Part shown: positions 28,609-37,699 of the stretch, in pieces | Numbering within the stretch: the first letter of the stretch is position 1 | Layout of the letters: every line of letters begins with the position of its first letter | From: Streptomyces sp. 1331.2 | Lineage (GTDB): Bacteria; Actinomycetota; Actinomycetes; Streptomycetales; Streptomycetaceae | NCBI RefSeq assembly: GCF_900199205.1 | Contig: NZ_OBMJ01000001.1 | Location: 5,945,001 to 6,009,000, forward strand | DNA: 64,000 nt | Direction of reading: 5' to 3' | Made by a program: the position numbers and the translations under genes | The notes under the pieces: generated by a model | The model's input: only the letters and a program-made list of their open reading frames with translations | What the model was told of the DNA's origin: nothing | The model's database searches: none

Positions 28609-28914
28609 TTACTCGGCGTCCGGCCCGTACACCTCGACCCGGTCGGACGCCCGGCGCACGTGGATGCAGTCGCCGGGGCAGTCCTTCGCCGAGTCCACCA
28701 CGTCCTGAAGGAGCGTCAGCGGCACCGGGGCGCTCTCCCCGGGCTGCTGGCGCAGTTCGTCGTCCGGCCCCTTGACATAGGCGAGGCCGTCGATGTCCAG
28801 CTCGAAGACCTCCGGTGCGTACTGGACGCAGATTCCGTCGCCGGTGCACAGATCCTGGTCGATCCACACCTCCAGCGCCTCGGTCGCCGCAGCCGTCTGC
28901 TCGGTCACCGACAT
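28609..28914 (-). CDS. Ferredoxin, 3Fe-4S type
   Basis: A 101-residue soluble electron carrier. Only four Cys are present: C23-x5-C29 (DLCTGDGICV) and C79-x3-C83 (KDCPGDCIHV). The pattern fits the single-cluster [3Fe-4S]/[4Fe-4S] ferredoxins that serve cytochromes P450 and other oxygenases in actinobacteria. The middle (about 34-70) is acidic. A ferredoxin next to arc is common in Streptomyces, but no partner gene is here. It is divergent from arc; the 284 bp between hold both promoters. Confidence 0.9.
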   Translation of the reverse strand: MSVTEQTAAATEALEVWIDQDLCTGDGICVQYAPEVFELDIDGLAYVKGPDDELRQQPGESAPVPLTLLQDVVDSAKDCPGDCIHVRRASDRVEVYGPDAE

Positions 28915-29156
28915 GGTCCCCTGCCGTTTCTGTCCCGGGTCGCCCTATTCCTGGAGCAATCCCGCCATTCGTACAACGATCGGAGCCGGAGTGGCGGTCG
29001 CGATCGGATATCACTTCGCTCGACGATACATCTGGCCCGCTTTGGGTGGTGCGCGGTGGGTATCCCCTATGCAGAGGGGAAGCACGCTGGGGCGAAGATC
29101 GGACACGCCCGTTCCATCTTTCTTGATCTAGGGGTTTACGGACCCCTGGTCCCAGG

Positions 29157-29162
29157 TAGGGT
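29157..29162 (+). promoter_or_regulatory. Probable -10 box of arc
   Basis: TAGGGT, with a weak TTTACG -35 candidate at 29135-29140 (16-bp spacer). It gives a leader of about 30 nt holding the GGAGGAGG ribosome binding site (29183-29190). Confidence 0.4.
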
Positions 29163-29198
29163 CTGGAAGCGTCCAGCTCCCCGGAGGAGGTGAGGACC

Positions 29199-30965
29199 GT
29201 GGCAGCCCACGATGACGACTACAACCGCAGCACCGGCAGGCCCGCTCGTGGTTCCGACGAGGCCGCTCAGGTCTCGTACCTAGAGCAGGAAATCGCAGTG
29301 TTGCGCCGCAAGCTCGCCGACTCGCCGCGCAATTCGAGGATCCTCGAAGAGCGGATCGTCGAGCTCCAGACCAACCTGGCGGGCGTGACCGCCCAGAACG
29401 AACGGCTCGCCTCCACCCTGCGCGAGGCCCGCGACCAGATCGTGGCCCTCAAGGAGGAAGTGGACCGGCTGGCACAGCCCCCGGCCGGCTTCGGCACCTT
29501 CCTCGAAGCGAACGAGGACGGGACCGCGGACATCTTCACCGGCGGGCGCAAGCTCCGCGTGAACGTCAGCCCCAACGTCGCCCTCGACGAACTGCGGCGC
29601 GGCCAGGAAGTGATGCTCAACGAGGCCCTCAACATCGTGGACGCGATGGCCTTCGAGCGCATCGGCGAGATCGTCACCCTCAAGGAAGTCCTGGAGGACG
29701 GCGAACGCGCCCTGGTTCTCGGCCACACCGACGAGGAGCGGGTGGTGCGCCTCGCCGAACCGCTGCGCGAGACCAACATCCGGGCGGGGGACGCCCTGCT
29801 GCTGGAGCCCCGTTCCGGCTACGTGTACGAGGTCGTGCCGAAGTCCGAGGTCGAGGAGCTGGTCCTCGAAGAGGTCCCGGACATCGACTACCGCCAGATC
29901 GGCGGCCTCAGCAACCAGATCGAGCTGATCCGCGACGCGGTCGAGCTGCCGTACCTGCACGCCGACCTCTTCAAGGAGTACGAGCTGCGCCCGCCCAAGG
30001 GCGTCCTGCTCTACGGTCCGCCCGGCTGCGGGAAGACGCTGATCGCCAAGGCGGTGGCCAACTCGCTGGCCAAGAAGGTCGCCGAGGTCACCGGCCGCCC
30101 CCAGGGGAAGAGCTACTTCCTCAACATCAAGGGCCCCGAGCTGCTCAACAAGTACGTGGGCGAGACCGAGCGGCAGATCCGCCTGGTCTTCCAGCGGGCC
30201 AGGGAGAAGGCGGGCGAGGGCACGCCCGTCATCGTCTTCTTCGACGAGATGGAGTCGCTGTTCCGCACCCGCGGTTCCGGCGTCAGCTCGGACGTGGAGA
30301 ACACCATCGTCCCGCAGCTGCTCGCCGAGATCGACGGCGTGGAGGGGCTGGAGAACGTCATCGTCATCGGCGCCTCGAACCGGGAGGACATGATCGACCC
30401 GGCGATCCTGCGGCCCGGCCGCCTGGACGTCAAGATCAAGATCGAGCGCCCGGACGCCGAGGCCGCGAAGGACATCTTCTCCAAGTACCTCAAGGAGTCG
30501 CTGCCCTTCCACCCGGACGACCTCAAGGAGCACGACAGCTCCGTCGAGGCGACGGTGGCCGCGATGATCCAGTCGGTCGTGGAGCGGATGTACTCCGAGA
30601 CCGAGGAGAACCGCTTCCTGGAGGTCACCTACGCCAACGGTGACAAGGAGGTCCTGTACTTCAAGGACTTCAACTCCGGCGCGATGATCCAGAACATCGT
30701 CGACCGCGCGAAGAAGATGGCCATCAAGGACTTCCTCGACCACGGTCAGCGCGGTCTGCGCGTCTCCCACCTGCTCGCCGCCTGCGTGGACGAGTTCAAG
30801 GAGAACGAGGACCTCCCGAACACCACCAACCCGGACGACTGGGCCCGCATCTCCGGCAAGAAGGGCGAGCGGATCGTCTTCATCCGCACGCTCGTCACCG
30901 GCAAGCAGGGCGCCGAGTCCGGCCGTTCGATCGACACCGTCGCCAACACGGGGCAGTACCTGTAA
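29199..30965 (+). CDS. arc: Proteasomal AAA+ ATPase ARC (Mpa homologue)
   Basis: A 588-residue ring ATPase that recognises pupylated proteins, unfolds them and feeds them to the 20S proteasome. Order: N-terminal coiled coil (about 25-85), which binds Pup; two OB folds (about 90-235); AAA+ domain with Walker A GPPGCGKT (273-280), Walker B FFDEME and the ASNREDMIDPAILRPGRLD region; C-terminal ...NTGQYL, whose penultimate Tyr is the HbYX-like element that docks on the proteasome alpha ring. The GTG at 29199 has GGAGGAGG 8 nt upstream; an overlapping GTG at 29190 is less likely. It is first of the arc-dop-pup-prcBA-pafA series. Confidence 0.97.
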   Translation: MAAHDDDYNRSTGRPARGSDEAAQVSYLEQEIAVLRRKLADSPRNSRILEERIVELQTNLAGVTAQNERLASTLREARDQIVALKEEVDRLAQPPAGFGTFLEANEDGTADIFTGGRKLRVNVSPNVALDELRRGQEVMLNEALNIVDAMAFERIGEIVTLKEVLEDGERALVLGHTDEERVVRLAEPLRETNIRAGDALLLEPRSGYVYEVVPKSEVEELVLEEVPDIDYRQIGGLSNQIELIRDAVELPYLHADLFKEYELRPPKGVLLYGPPGCGKTLIAKAVANSLAKKVAEVTGRPQGKSYFLNIKGPELLNKYVGETERQIRLVFQRAREKAGEGTPVIVFFDEMESLFRTRGSGVSSDVENTIVPQLLAEIDGVEGLENVIVIGASNREDMIDPAILRPGRLDVKIKIERPDAEAAKDIFSKYLKESLPFHPDDLKEHDSSVEATVAAMIQSVVERMYSETEENRFLEVTYANGDKEVLYFKDFNSGAMIQNIVDRAKKMAIKDFLDHGQRGLRVSHLLAACVDEFKENEDLPNTTNPDDWARISGKKGERIVFIRTLVTGKQGAESGRSIDTVANTGQYL

Positions 30966-31014
30966 GCACACACGGTTACCCGGGCCGGCAGCGGTCCCCG
31001 GAGCTGTACGCACA

Positions 31015-31054
31015 CCGTCCGGCTGTGGCGCCTCGCGGCCCCGCAGCCGGACGG
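31015..31054 (+). terminator. Hairpin after arc
   Basis: A 14-bp stem including one G-U pair (31015-31028 with 31041-31054), loop of 12 nt. It suggests dop has its own promoter; TAGGCT at 31089-31094 is a candidate -10. Confidence 0.65.
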
Positions 31055-31195
31055 CGCGTCTCGGGGCCCGCCGTCCGGCGCCGGGTTCTAGGCTCGACCC
31101 ACCGTTCGCGGGCAGATCGCCGGCGTCGGTGTTGTTCAGCGGTACGTCAGCGTGTCCCGCCCGTCGGGGGCGGGGCACCGGGCAAGGAGGGCCGC

Positions 31196-32706
31196 ATGAC
31201 CGTACGGCGCGTGATGGGCATCGAGACCGAGTACGGGATCTCCGTGCCCGGCCACCCCAACGCCAACGCCATGCTCACCTCGTCCCAGATCGTCAACGCG
31301 TACGCGGCGGCGATGCACCGGGCACGGCGGGCCCGCTGGGACTTCGAGGAGGAGAACCCGCTGCGCGACGCCCGGGGCTTCGACCTCGCGCGGGAGGTGG
31401 CGGACGCCAGCCAGCTGACCGACGAGGACATCGGCCTCGCCAACGTCATCCTCACCAACGGGGCCCGGTTCTACGTGGACCACGCACACCCCGAGTACAG
31501 CTCGCCCGAGGTGACCAACCCGCGCGACGCCGTGCTGTGGGACAAGGCCGGCGAGCGGATCATGGCGGCCGCCGCCCAGCGCGCGCTGGAACTGCCCAAC
31601 GGCCAGACCATCCACCTGTACAAGAACAACACCGACAACAAGGGCGCCTCCTACGGCACCCACGAGAACTACCTGATGAAGCGGGCGACCCCGTTCGCCG
31701 ACATCGTCCGCCACCTCACGCCGTTCTTCGTCTCCCGCCAGGTGGTCACCGGCGCCGGCCGGGTCGGGATCGGCCAGGACGGCTCGGCGCACGGCTTCCA
31801 GATCAGCCAGCGGGCGGACTACTTCGAGGTCGAGGTCGGCCTGGAGACCACCCTCAAGCGCCCGATCATCAACACCAGGGACGAGCCGCACGCCGACGCC
31901 GAGAAGTACCGCCGGCTGCACGTGATCATCGGGGACGCCAACCTCTCCGAGATCTCCACCTACCTCAAGCTGGGCACCACCTCGCTGGTCCTGTCGATGA
32001 TCGAGGACTCCTTCATCGCCTCCGACCTCGCCGTCGACCAGCCGGTGCGCACCCTGCACCGGGTCTCCCACGACCCGACGCTCAAGCACCTGATCACCCT
32101 GCGCAACGGGCGCAAGCTCACCGCGGTCCAGCTCCAGCTGGAGTACTTCGAGCTGGCCCGCAAGTACGTCGAGGACCGCTTCGGCAACGACGCGGACGAG
32201 CAGACCGTGGACGTCCTGGTCCGCTGGGAGGACGTGCTGGGCCGGCTGGAGCGCGACCCGATGTCGCTGTCCAGGCAGCTGGACTGGATCGCCAAGCGGG
32301 AGATCCTGGAGGGCTACCGCACCCGGGACGCCCTGGAGTGGTCCAACCCGCGGCTGCACCTGGTCGACCTCCAGTACAGCGACGTGCGGCCCGAGAAGGG
32401 CCTCTACAACCGCCTGGTGGCCCGCGGGCGGTTCGAGCGGCTGCTGACCGAGGACGAGGTCGAGCGGGCCGTCTCCAAGCCCCGGAGGACACCAGGGCGT
32501 ACTTCCGCGGGCGCTGCCTGGAGCAGTACGCGGAGCACGTCGCGGCGGCCTCCTGGGACTCGGTGATCTTCGACCTGCCGGGCCGGGACTCGTTGCAGCG
32601 GGTGCCCACCCTGGAGCCGCTGCGCGGCACCCGCAACCACGTCAAGGAGCTGCTGGACCGCTGTCGCACGGCGGAGGACCTGCTACGGGTCCTGTCCGGC
32701 GGGTAA
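31196..32706 (+). CDS. dop: Depupylase/deamidase Dop, apparent frameshift
   Basis: Dop turns the C-terminal Gln of Pup-GGQ into Glu and removes Pup from substrates. It has a glutamine-synthetase-like fold: MGIETEYGISVPGHPNANAM at the start, LYKNNTDNKGASYGTHENYL, and the RPIINTRDEPHADAEKYRRL strand shared with PafA. ATG at 31196 has AAGGAGG 5 nt upstream. The reading frame breaks at about 32480-32484: AAG-CCCC-GGAGGAC must be AAG-CCC-CCG-GAG-GAC to continue into the conserved end (DTRAYFRGRCLEQYA through RVLSGG), which is intact in the next frame to 32706. Restoring one C gives a normal 503-residue protein. As written it would lose the last 75 or so native residues. A sequencing error in the C-run is the simplest explanation. 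Confidence 0.93.
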
Positions 32707-32819
32707 CTTTTCGATCACCACGGGTGAACGTCCGCCGAATGGGAATCATCCGGGGTGGCAGCGGGTGTTGGACAGGAAGCGCCACCGGCAAACCGGGAGC
32801 GGCAGTCGCACCTTGTGTA

Positions 32820-32825
32820 TAGGGT
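32820..32825 (+). promoter_or_regulatory. Possible -10 box before pup
   Basis: TAGGGT within TGTGTATAGGGT, about 55 nt before the pup ATG. No clear -35 is seen. Confidence 0.35.
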
Positions 32826-32880
32826 CGGTGCAGCAAGCAGCGACCCAACCGTGCCAGACGAATCGAGCGGGGTGAGGGAA

Positions 32881-33099
32881 ATGGCGAGCAAGGACACCGG
32901 CGGCGGCCAGCAGCGGGCGAACCGCTCCTCCGAGGAGGTCGAGGAGCAGGTTGCGGAATCCCAGAATTCCGACGACCTCAAGGAGCGCCAGGAAAAGCTG
33001 AGCGACGACGTCGACGCGGTACTGGACGAAATCGACGAAGTCCTCGAATCGAACGCCGAGGATTTCGTCCGGGGATTCGTGCAGAAGGGCGGGCAATAG
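32881..33099 (+). CDS. pup: Prokaryotic ubiquitin-like protein Pup
   Basis: A 72-residue intrinsically disordered tag that PafA attaches to lysines of proteins bound for the proteasome. The sequence is Gln/Glu/Asp-rich, with the conserved helix-forming SDDVDAVLDEIDEVLESNAEDFV that binds the ARC coiled coil, and ends FVQKGGQ. The terminal Gln means that Dop must deamidate it before ligation, so a working dop is needed. GAGGG lies just before the ATG. The frame is open to 32755, but homologues start at MASKDTGGGQQ. Confidence 0.97.
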   Translation: MASKDTGGGQQRANRSSEEVEEQVAESQNSDDLKERQEKLSDDVDAVLDEIDEVLESNAEDFVRGFVQKGGQ

Positions 33100-33215
33100 C
33101 CCCTCCCCGGTCATCGGGAATTCACGGTCGAGACCGTCGAGGGCGGTCGGGCGGCTTCTGCCGCCCGGCCGCTCGGCACCTCCGCTCCAGGCGTGGACAA
33201 AGATCGTCGGGCGGG

Positions 33216-33221
33216 TAGGGT
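33216..33221 (+). promoter_or_regulatory. Possible promoter of prcBA
   Basis: TAGGGT with TGGACA at 33194-33199 as -35 and a 16-bp spacer. The prcB GTG follows at 33261. Confidence 0.4.
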
Positions 33222-33260
33222 GCGGGCAATGCGCGCTTCAAGCTACCTGGAAGGAATCGT

Positions 33261-34103
33261 GTGGAAGCCAACACTCGTGGCACCGGGCGTCTACCGGCTG
33301 CCTTCCTGACCCCGGGGTCGTCCTCGTTCCTCGACTTCCTCGCCGAGCACAGGCCGGAGCTGATCCCCGGCCTGAGAGGGCTCCCCGAGGGAGTCGTCGT
33401 CGAGGCCCCGCACGGCACCACGATCGTGTCCGCGGTCTTCGACGGCGGCGTGGTGATCGCCGGTGACCGCCGGGCGACGATGGGCAACGTGATCGCCCAG
33501 CGCGACATGGAGAAGGTGTTCCCGGCCGACGAGTACAGCGCGGTGGGCATCGCCGGCACCGCCGGCCTCGCGGTCGAGATGGTCCGGCTGTTCCAACTGG
33601 AGCTGGAGCACTACGAGAAGATCGAGGGCACCGTGCTCTCCCTGGAGGGCAAGGCGAACCGCCTCACCACCATGATCCGGGGCAACCTGGGCATGGCGAT
33701 GCAGGGCCTCGCGGTGGTGCCGATGTTCGCCGGCTACGACCTCGACCTCGGCCGCGGCCGGATCTTCAACTACGACGTCACCGGCGGGCGTTCCGAGGAG
33801 CGCGGCTTCGCCGCCACCGGCTCGGGCTCGGTCTACGCCCGCGGCTCGATGAAGAAGCTCTACCGCGAGGGCCTGACGGCCGACCAGGCCTCGACCCTGG
33901 TCGTCCAGGCGCTCTACGACGCGGCGGACGACGACTCCGCCACCGGCGGCCCCGACCTCACCCGCAAGATCTACCCGCTCGTCTCGCTGATCACCGAGGA
34001 CGGCTTCCGCCGCCTCACCGACGCGGAGGTCGCCGAGATCGCCGTCTCGATCACCGACGAGCGGCTCGTCCACCCCAACGGCCCGCAGGCCCCGCTGCTC
34101 TAG
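33261..34103 (+). CDS. prcB: 20S proteasome beta subunit
   Basis: A 280-residue catalytic subunit. A propeptide of 52 residues ends in APHG; autocleavage would expose Thr53 (TTIVSAVFDGG), the N-terminal nucleophile of the mature protease. GDRRATMGN provides the Asp and Lys/Arg environment of the Ntn site. Four stacked rings (alpha7-beta7-beta7-alpha7) form the peptidase chamber. The GTG start has GGAAGGA 5 nt upstream. prcA follows after 30 bp. Confidence 0.97.
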   Translation: MEANTRGTGRLPAAFLTPGSSSFLDFLAEHRPELIPGLRGLPEGVVVEAPHGTTIVSAVFDGGVVIAGDRRATMGNVIAQRDMEKVFPADEYSAVGIAGTAGLAVEMVRLFQLELEHYEKIEGTVLSLEGKANRLTTMIRGNLGMAMQGLAVVPMFAGYDLDLGRGRIFNYDVTGGRSEERGFAATGSGSVYARGSMKKLYREGLTADQASTLVVQALYDAADDDSATGGPDLTRKIYPLVSLITEDGFRRLTDAEVAEIAVSITDERLVHPNGPQAPLL

Positions 34104-34133
34104 CCACACCTCACAGGAAAGGGACGACCGCCG

Positions 34134-34895
34134 GTGTCGACACCGTTCTACGTCTCGCCCCAGCAGGCCATGGCGGACCGCGCGGAGTACGCCCGCAAGG
34201 GCATCGCGCGCGGCCGCAGCGTGGTCGTGCTCACCTACGCCGACGGCATCGTCTTCGTCGCCGAGAACACCTCCAGGGCGCTCCACAAGGTCTCCGAGAT
34301 CTACGACAAGATCGCCTTCGCGGCGGTCGGGCGCTACAACGAGTTCGAGAACCTGCGCATCGGCGGCGTCCGCTACGCCGACCTGCGCGGCTACTCCTAC
34401 GACCGGGCCGACGTCACCGCCCGGGGCCTGGCCAACGTGTACGCCCAGACGCTGGGCACCATCTTCTCCTCGGTCGGCGAGAAGCCGTACGAGGTCGAGC
34501 TGATCGTGGCCGAGGTCGGCCGATCCGCCGACAACGACCAGATCTACCGGCTCACGCCGGACGGCTCGGTCGTCGACGAGAAGAACTACGTGGTGGTCGG
34601 CGGCAACGCCGACTCCATCGGCAACTACCTGGGCCAGCGCCACCGCGTCGGCCTGAGCCTGACCGAGGCGGTGAAGGTCGCGGTGGACTCGCTCGCCCGC
34701 GATCCCAACGGCGGCAGCCCGCGCAGCCTCACCCCGGAACAGCTGGAGGTCGCGGTCCTCGACCGCCAGCGGTTCCAGCAGCGCAAGTTCAAGCGGATCC
34801 TGGGCAACCAGCTCGGCCGACTGCTCGACGGGGACCAGTCCGCCGAGGCGGACGACGAGGACAAGCCGGCGGCCACCCCGCCGTCGGACGAGTAG
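34134..34895 (+). CDS. prcA: 20S proteasome alpha subunit
   Basis: A 253-residue non-catalytic ring subunit that gates the chamber and docks ARC. Landmarks: STPFYVSPQQAMADRAEYARKGIARGRS at the start (alpha N-terminal gate and helix H0), YNEFENLRIGGVRYADLRGY, and an acidic disordered C-tail (EADDEDKPAAT). It has no N-terminal Thr nucleophile after a propeptide, as expected. The start is a GTG with AAAGGGA upstream; 30 bp from prcB, same transcript. Confidence 0.96.
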   Translation: MSTPFYVSPQQAMADRAEYARKGIARGRSVVVLTYADGIVFVAENTSRALHKVSEIYDKIAFAAVGRYNEFENLRIGGVRYADLRGYSYDRADVTARGLANVYAQTLGTIFSSVGEKPYEVELIVAEVGRSADNDQIYRLTPDGSVVDEKNYVVVGGNADSIGNYLGQRHRVGLSLTEAVKVAVDSLARDPNGGSPRSLTPEQLEVAVLDRQRFQQRKFKRILGNQLGRLLDGDQSAEADDEDKPAATPPSDE

Positions 34896-35007
34896 TGCCT
34901 TCGGAGTCCCGTGCGGCGCGATCGCCGTACGGGACTCCGGTGCCCCTGCGGCGGCCCGGCCGCCGTGGAGGCGGTTTCGGACAGCTCCGACAAAGCAAGG
35001 AGTGCTC

Positions 35008-36369
35008 ATGGACCGCCGGATTTTCGGGCTGGAGAACGAGTACGGCGTGACCTGCACGTTCCGCGGGCAGCGGCGGCTGTCGCCGGACGAGGTCGCGCGG
35101 TACCTGTTCCGCCGGGTCGTCTCCTGGGGCCGCAGCAGCAACGTCTTCCTGCGCAACGGCGCCCGGCTCTACCTCGACGTCGGCTCCCACCCCGAGTACG
35201 CCACTCCCGAGTGCGACGACGTGGTCGAGCTGGTGACCCACGACAAGGCGGGCGAGCGCATCCTCGAAGGCCTCCTGGTGGACGCCGAGCGGCGGCTGCA
35301 CGAGGAGGGCATCGCCGGGGACGTCTACCTCTTCAAGAACAACACCGACTCGGCCGGCAACTCCTACGGCTGCCACGAGAACTACCTGGTGGCCCGGCAC
35401 GGCGAGTTCTCCCGGCTGGCCGACGTGCTGATCCCCTTCCTGGTCACCCGGCAGCTGATCTGCGGGGCGGGCAAGGTGCTGCAGACCCCGCGCGGCGCGG
35501 TGTACTGCGTCAGCCAGCGGGCCGAGCACATCTGGGAGGGCGTCAGCTCCGCCACCACCCGCTCGCGGCCGATCATCAACACGAGGGACGAGCCGCACGC
35601 GGACGCCGAGCGCTACCGCCGGCTGCACGTGATCGTCGGCGACTCCAACATGTCCGAGACCACCACGCTGCTCAAGGTCGGCGCCACCGACCTGGTGCTG
35701 CGGCTGATCGAGGCCGGCGTGGTGATGCGCGACCTCACCCTGGAGAACCCGATCCGGGCCATCCGCGAGGTCAGCCACGACCTCACCGGCACCCACCAGG
35801 TGCGGCTCGCCAACGGCCGCGAGGCCAGCGCGCTGGACATCCAGGAGGAGTACTACAGCAAGGCGCTGGAGTTCGCCGACCGCAAGGGCATCAACACCGG
35901 CACCATCGGCCGGGTCCTCGACCTGTGGGGCCGCACCCTGGAGGCCGTCCGCAGCGAGCGGCTGGACGGGGTGGCCACCGAGATCGACTGGATCATGAAG
36001 TACAAGCTCATCGAGCGCTACCGCGAGAAGCACCAGATGAGCATGTCCAACCCGCGGGTCGCCCAGATCGACCTCGCGTACCACGACATCCACCGCCGTC
36101 GGGGCCTGTTCTACCTGCTCCAGGGCAAGGGCCAGGCGCAGCGGGTGACCACCGACCTCAAAACCTTCGAGGCCAAGTCGATCCCGCCGCAGACCACCCG
36201 GGCCCGGCTGCGCGGGGACTTCATCCGCCGGGCGCAGGAGCAGCGCCGGGACTTCACGGTGGACTGGGTGCACCTGAAGCTGAACGACCAGGCGCAGCGC
36301 ACGGTGCTGTGCAAGGACCCGTTCCGCTCGGTCGACGAGCGGGTGGAGAAGCTCATCGCGGGGATGTAG
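35008..36369 (+). CDS. pafA: Pup-protein ligase
   Basis: A 453-residue ATP-dependent ligase joining the deamidated C-terminal Glu of Pup to substrate lysines. It is a glutamine-synthetase/Dop homologue: FGLENEYGVTCTF carries the metal-binding Glu, LFKNNTDSAGNSYGCHENYL and RPIINTRDEPHADAERYRRL are signature strands, and the C-terminal domain (KTFEAKSIPPQTTRA) binds Pup. Unlike Dop it lacks the Dop-loop insertion after the first strand. ATG at 35008 has AAGGAG 5 nt upstream. A hairpin at 36412-36440 ends the unit. Confidence 0.97.
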   Translation: MDRRIFGLENEYGVTCTFRGQRRLSPDEVARYLFRRVVSWGRSSNVFLRNGARLYLDVGSHPEYATPECDDVVELVTHDKAGERILEGLLVDAERRLHEEGIAGDVYLFKNNTDSAGNSYGCHENYLVARHGEFSRLADVLIPFLVTRQLICGAGKVLQTPRGAVYCVSQRAEHIWEGVSSATTRSRPIINTRDEPHADAERYRRLHVIVGDSNMSETTTLLKVGATDLVLRLIEAGVVMRDLTLENPIRAIREVSHDLTGTHQVRLANGREASALDIQEEYYSKALEFADRKGINTGTIGRVLDLWGRTLEAVRSERLDGVATEIDWIMKYKLIERYREKHQMSMSNPRVAQIDLAYHDIHRRRGLFYLLQGKGQAQRVTTDLKTFEAKSIPPQTTRARLRGDFIRRAQEQRRDFTVDWVHLKLNDQAQRTVLCKDPFRSVDERVEKLIAGM

Positions 36370-36411
36370 CCCGTGGGCGCCGCGACCGCGGCGATGTGAT
36401 CAAGGTCGTGA

Positions 36412-36440
36412 CCGGCCCCGGTGGTGTCTACCGGGGCCGG
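36412..36440 (+). terminator. Hairpin after pafA
   Basis: A perfect 11-bp inverted repeat (CCGGCCCCGGT at 36412-36422; 36430-36440), 7-nt loop. Confidence 0.75.
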
Positions 36441-36507
36441 ACGCGCGCCGGGCATACGCTGTCCGTCGAGTCAGGAGAGCCGACTTCGACCGACAGTTAG
36501 GACCACC

Positions 36508-37497
36508 GTGCGCCGCACCGCCGGTTTGCTTCTCACCCTGCCGCTGCTGCTGGCGGTCGCCTGCAGCAGTTCCCCCAAGGCGGCCGGTCCGGCGACGCCG
36601 TCCACGGCGAGCGCCGCTCCGACGGTGCCCGCGCCGGTCAGCGAGGCGTCGCCGATGCCCACCCTCTCGGGCGGCGGCTTCGGCAGCAAGGCCACCATCA
36701 CCATCCCCGAAGGCCAGCAGCCCAGTGGCCAGTTCGTGGTGAACACGGTGATCGACGGCGAGCGCTCGACCGTCAACAAGGGCGACTGGGTGACGGTCAA
36801 CTACACCGCGAAGGACTGGACCACCGGCAAGGACCTGCCCAGTTCGTACGACCCGAACGGCAAGCCGCAGCTCTACCAGGCCGGCAGCGGGCAGTTGGTG
36901 CCGGCGCTGGACCAGAGCGTGATCGGGAAGAAGGTGGGTTCCCGGCTGCTGGTGGTGGCCCCGCCGGCGGCGGCCTTCGGTGAGCAGGGCTCCGGCCAGC
37001 TGGGCGTCAACAAGGGCGACACCGTGGTGTTCGTGCTGGACATCATGGAGAGCCTGCCGCAGGACTCCACGCTCACCGGGAACATGACCCAGCCGGCCGC
37101 GACGCTGCCGCAGGTCAAGGACAACGGCAAGGCGCCGGTGACGATCACCATCCCGACCGGTCAGGCGCCGCCCACCGACCTCCAGCAGGCGGTGCTGATC
37201 AAGGGCGAGGGCAAGCAGGTCAAGAGCGGGCAGACGCTGGTGGTGCAGTACACCGGGGTGCTGTGGAGCAACGGCCAGCAGTTCGACGCCTCCTGGACGC
37301 ACGGCGGCGCGCAGGCGGTGCAGATCGGTACCGGCAGCGTGATCGAGGGCTGGGACAAGGGCCTGGTCGGGCAGAACGTGGGCAGCCGGGTGCTGCTGGT
37401 GGTGCCGCCCGCGCTGGGGTACAAGGACCAGGCCCAGGGCGCCGTCCCGGCGAACTCCACGCTGGTCTTCGTGATCGACATTCTGGAAGCGGTCTAG
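36508..37497 (+). CDS. FKBP-type prolyl isomerase lipoprotein, two FKBP domains
   Basis: A 329-residue extracellular lipoprotein. The GTG start (AGGA 5-6 nt upstream) opens a signal with lipobox AVAC-SSS. Two FKBP folds follow. The N-terminal one (about 65-180) is divergent: NYTAKDWTTGKDLPSSYD, LVPALDQSVIGKKVGSR, VVFVLDI. The second (about 215-329) is canonical: VQYTGVLWSNGQQFDASW, VIEGWDKGLVGQNVGSRV, NSTLVFVIDIL. Such enzymes speed folding of exported proteins at prolines. It is paralogous to the next gene and lies between pafA and pafB in a typical streptomycete order. Confidence 0.92.
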   Translation: MRRTAGLLLTLPLLLAVACSSSPKAAGPATPSTASAAPTVPAPVSEASPMPTLSGGGFGSKATITIPEGQQPSGQFVVNTVIDGERSTVNKGDWVTVNYTAKDWTTGKDLPSSYDPNGKPQLYQAGSGQLVPALDQSVIGKKVGSRLLVVAPPAAAFGEQGSGQLGVNKGDTVVFVLDIMESLPQDSTLTGNMTQPAATLPQVKDNGKAPVTITIPTGQAPPTDLQQAVLIKGEGKQVKSGQTLVVQYTGVLWSNGQQFDASWTHGGAQAVQIGTGSVIEGWDKGLVGQNVGSRVLLVVPPALGYKDQAQGAVPANSTLVFVIDILEAV

Positions 37498-37525
37498 GAA
37501 GTCACCCGGGGGATTCCGTACGCTT

Positions 37526-37557
37526 GGGCGGACGCTCGTACAACGAAGCGTCCGCCC
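37526..37557 (+). terminator. Hairpin between the two FKBP genes
   Basis: A perfect 11-bp inverted repeat (GGGCGGACGCT; AGCGTCCGCCC), 10-nt loop, 28 nt after the lipoprotein stop. Confidence 0.75.
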
Positions 37558-37699
37558 TCATCCTGAGCTGTCATACTGCCCTCGCGCTGTGGCAAGCGCC
37601 GTCCGGCGCCAAGGTACGGGCGGGCGGTGCGGCGGCAGGCCGGCGCTCAGCACGCCGGGCGCAGACCTGGAAGACCTGTGGCGAGATGGATGGGGAGTC

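Noticed and set aside
29280..31178. Long antisense frame across arc
   Set aside because: Opposes a complete, motif-bearing ATPase; no family features of its own.
32476..32490. Programmed -1 frameshift in dop
   Set aside because: Dop is a single-frame protein in every actinobacterium I know of, and CCCC-GGAGG lacks a classic slippery heptamer with a downstream structure. A one-base deletion or error is simpler.
33291..35156. Antisense frame across prcB-prcA
   Set aside because: Shadow of two conserved genes; contains repetitive Arg/Val/Asp-rich sequence typical of wrong-frame translation.
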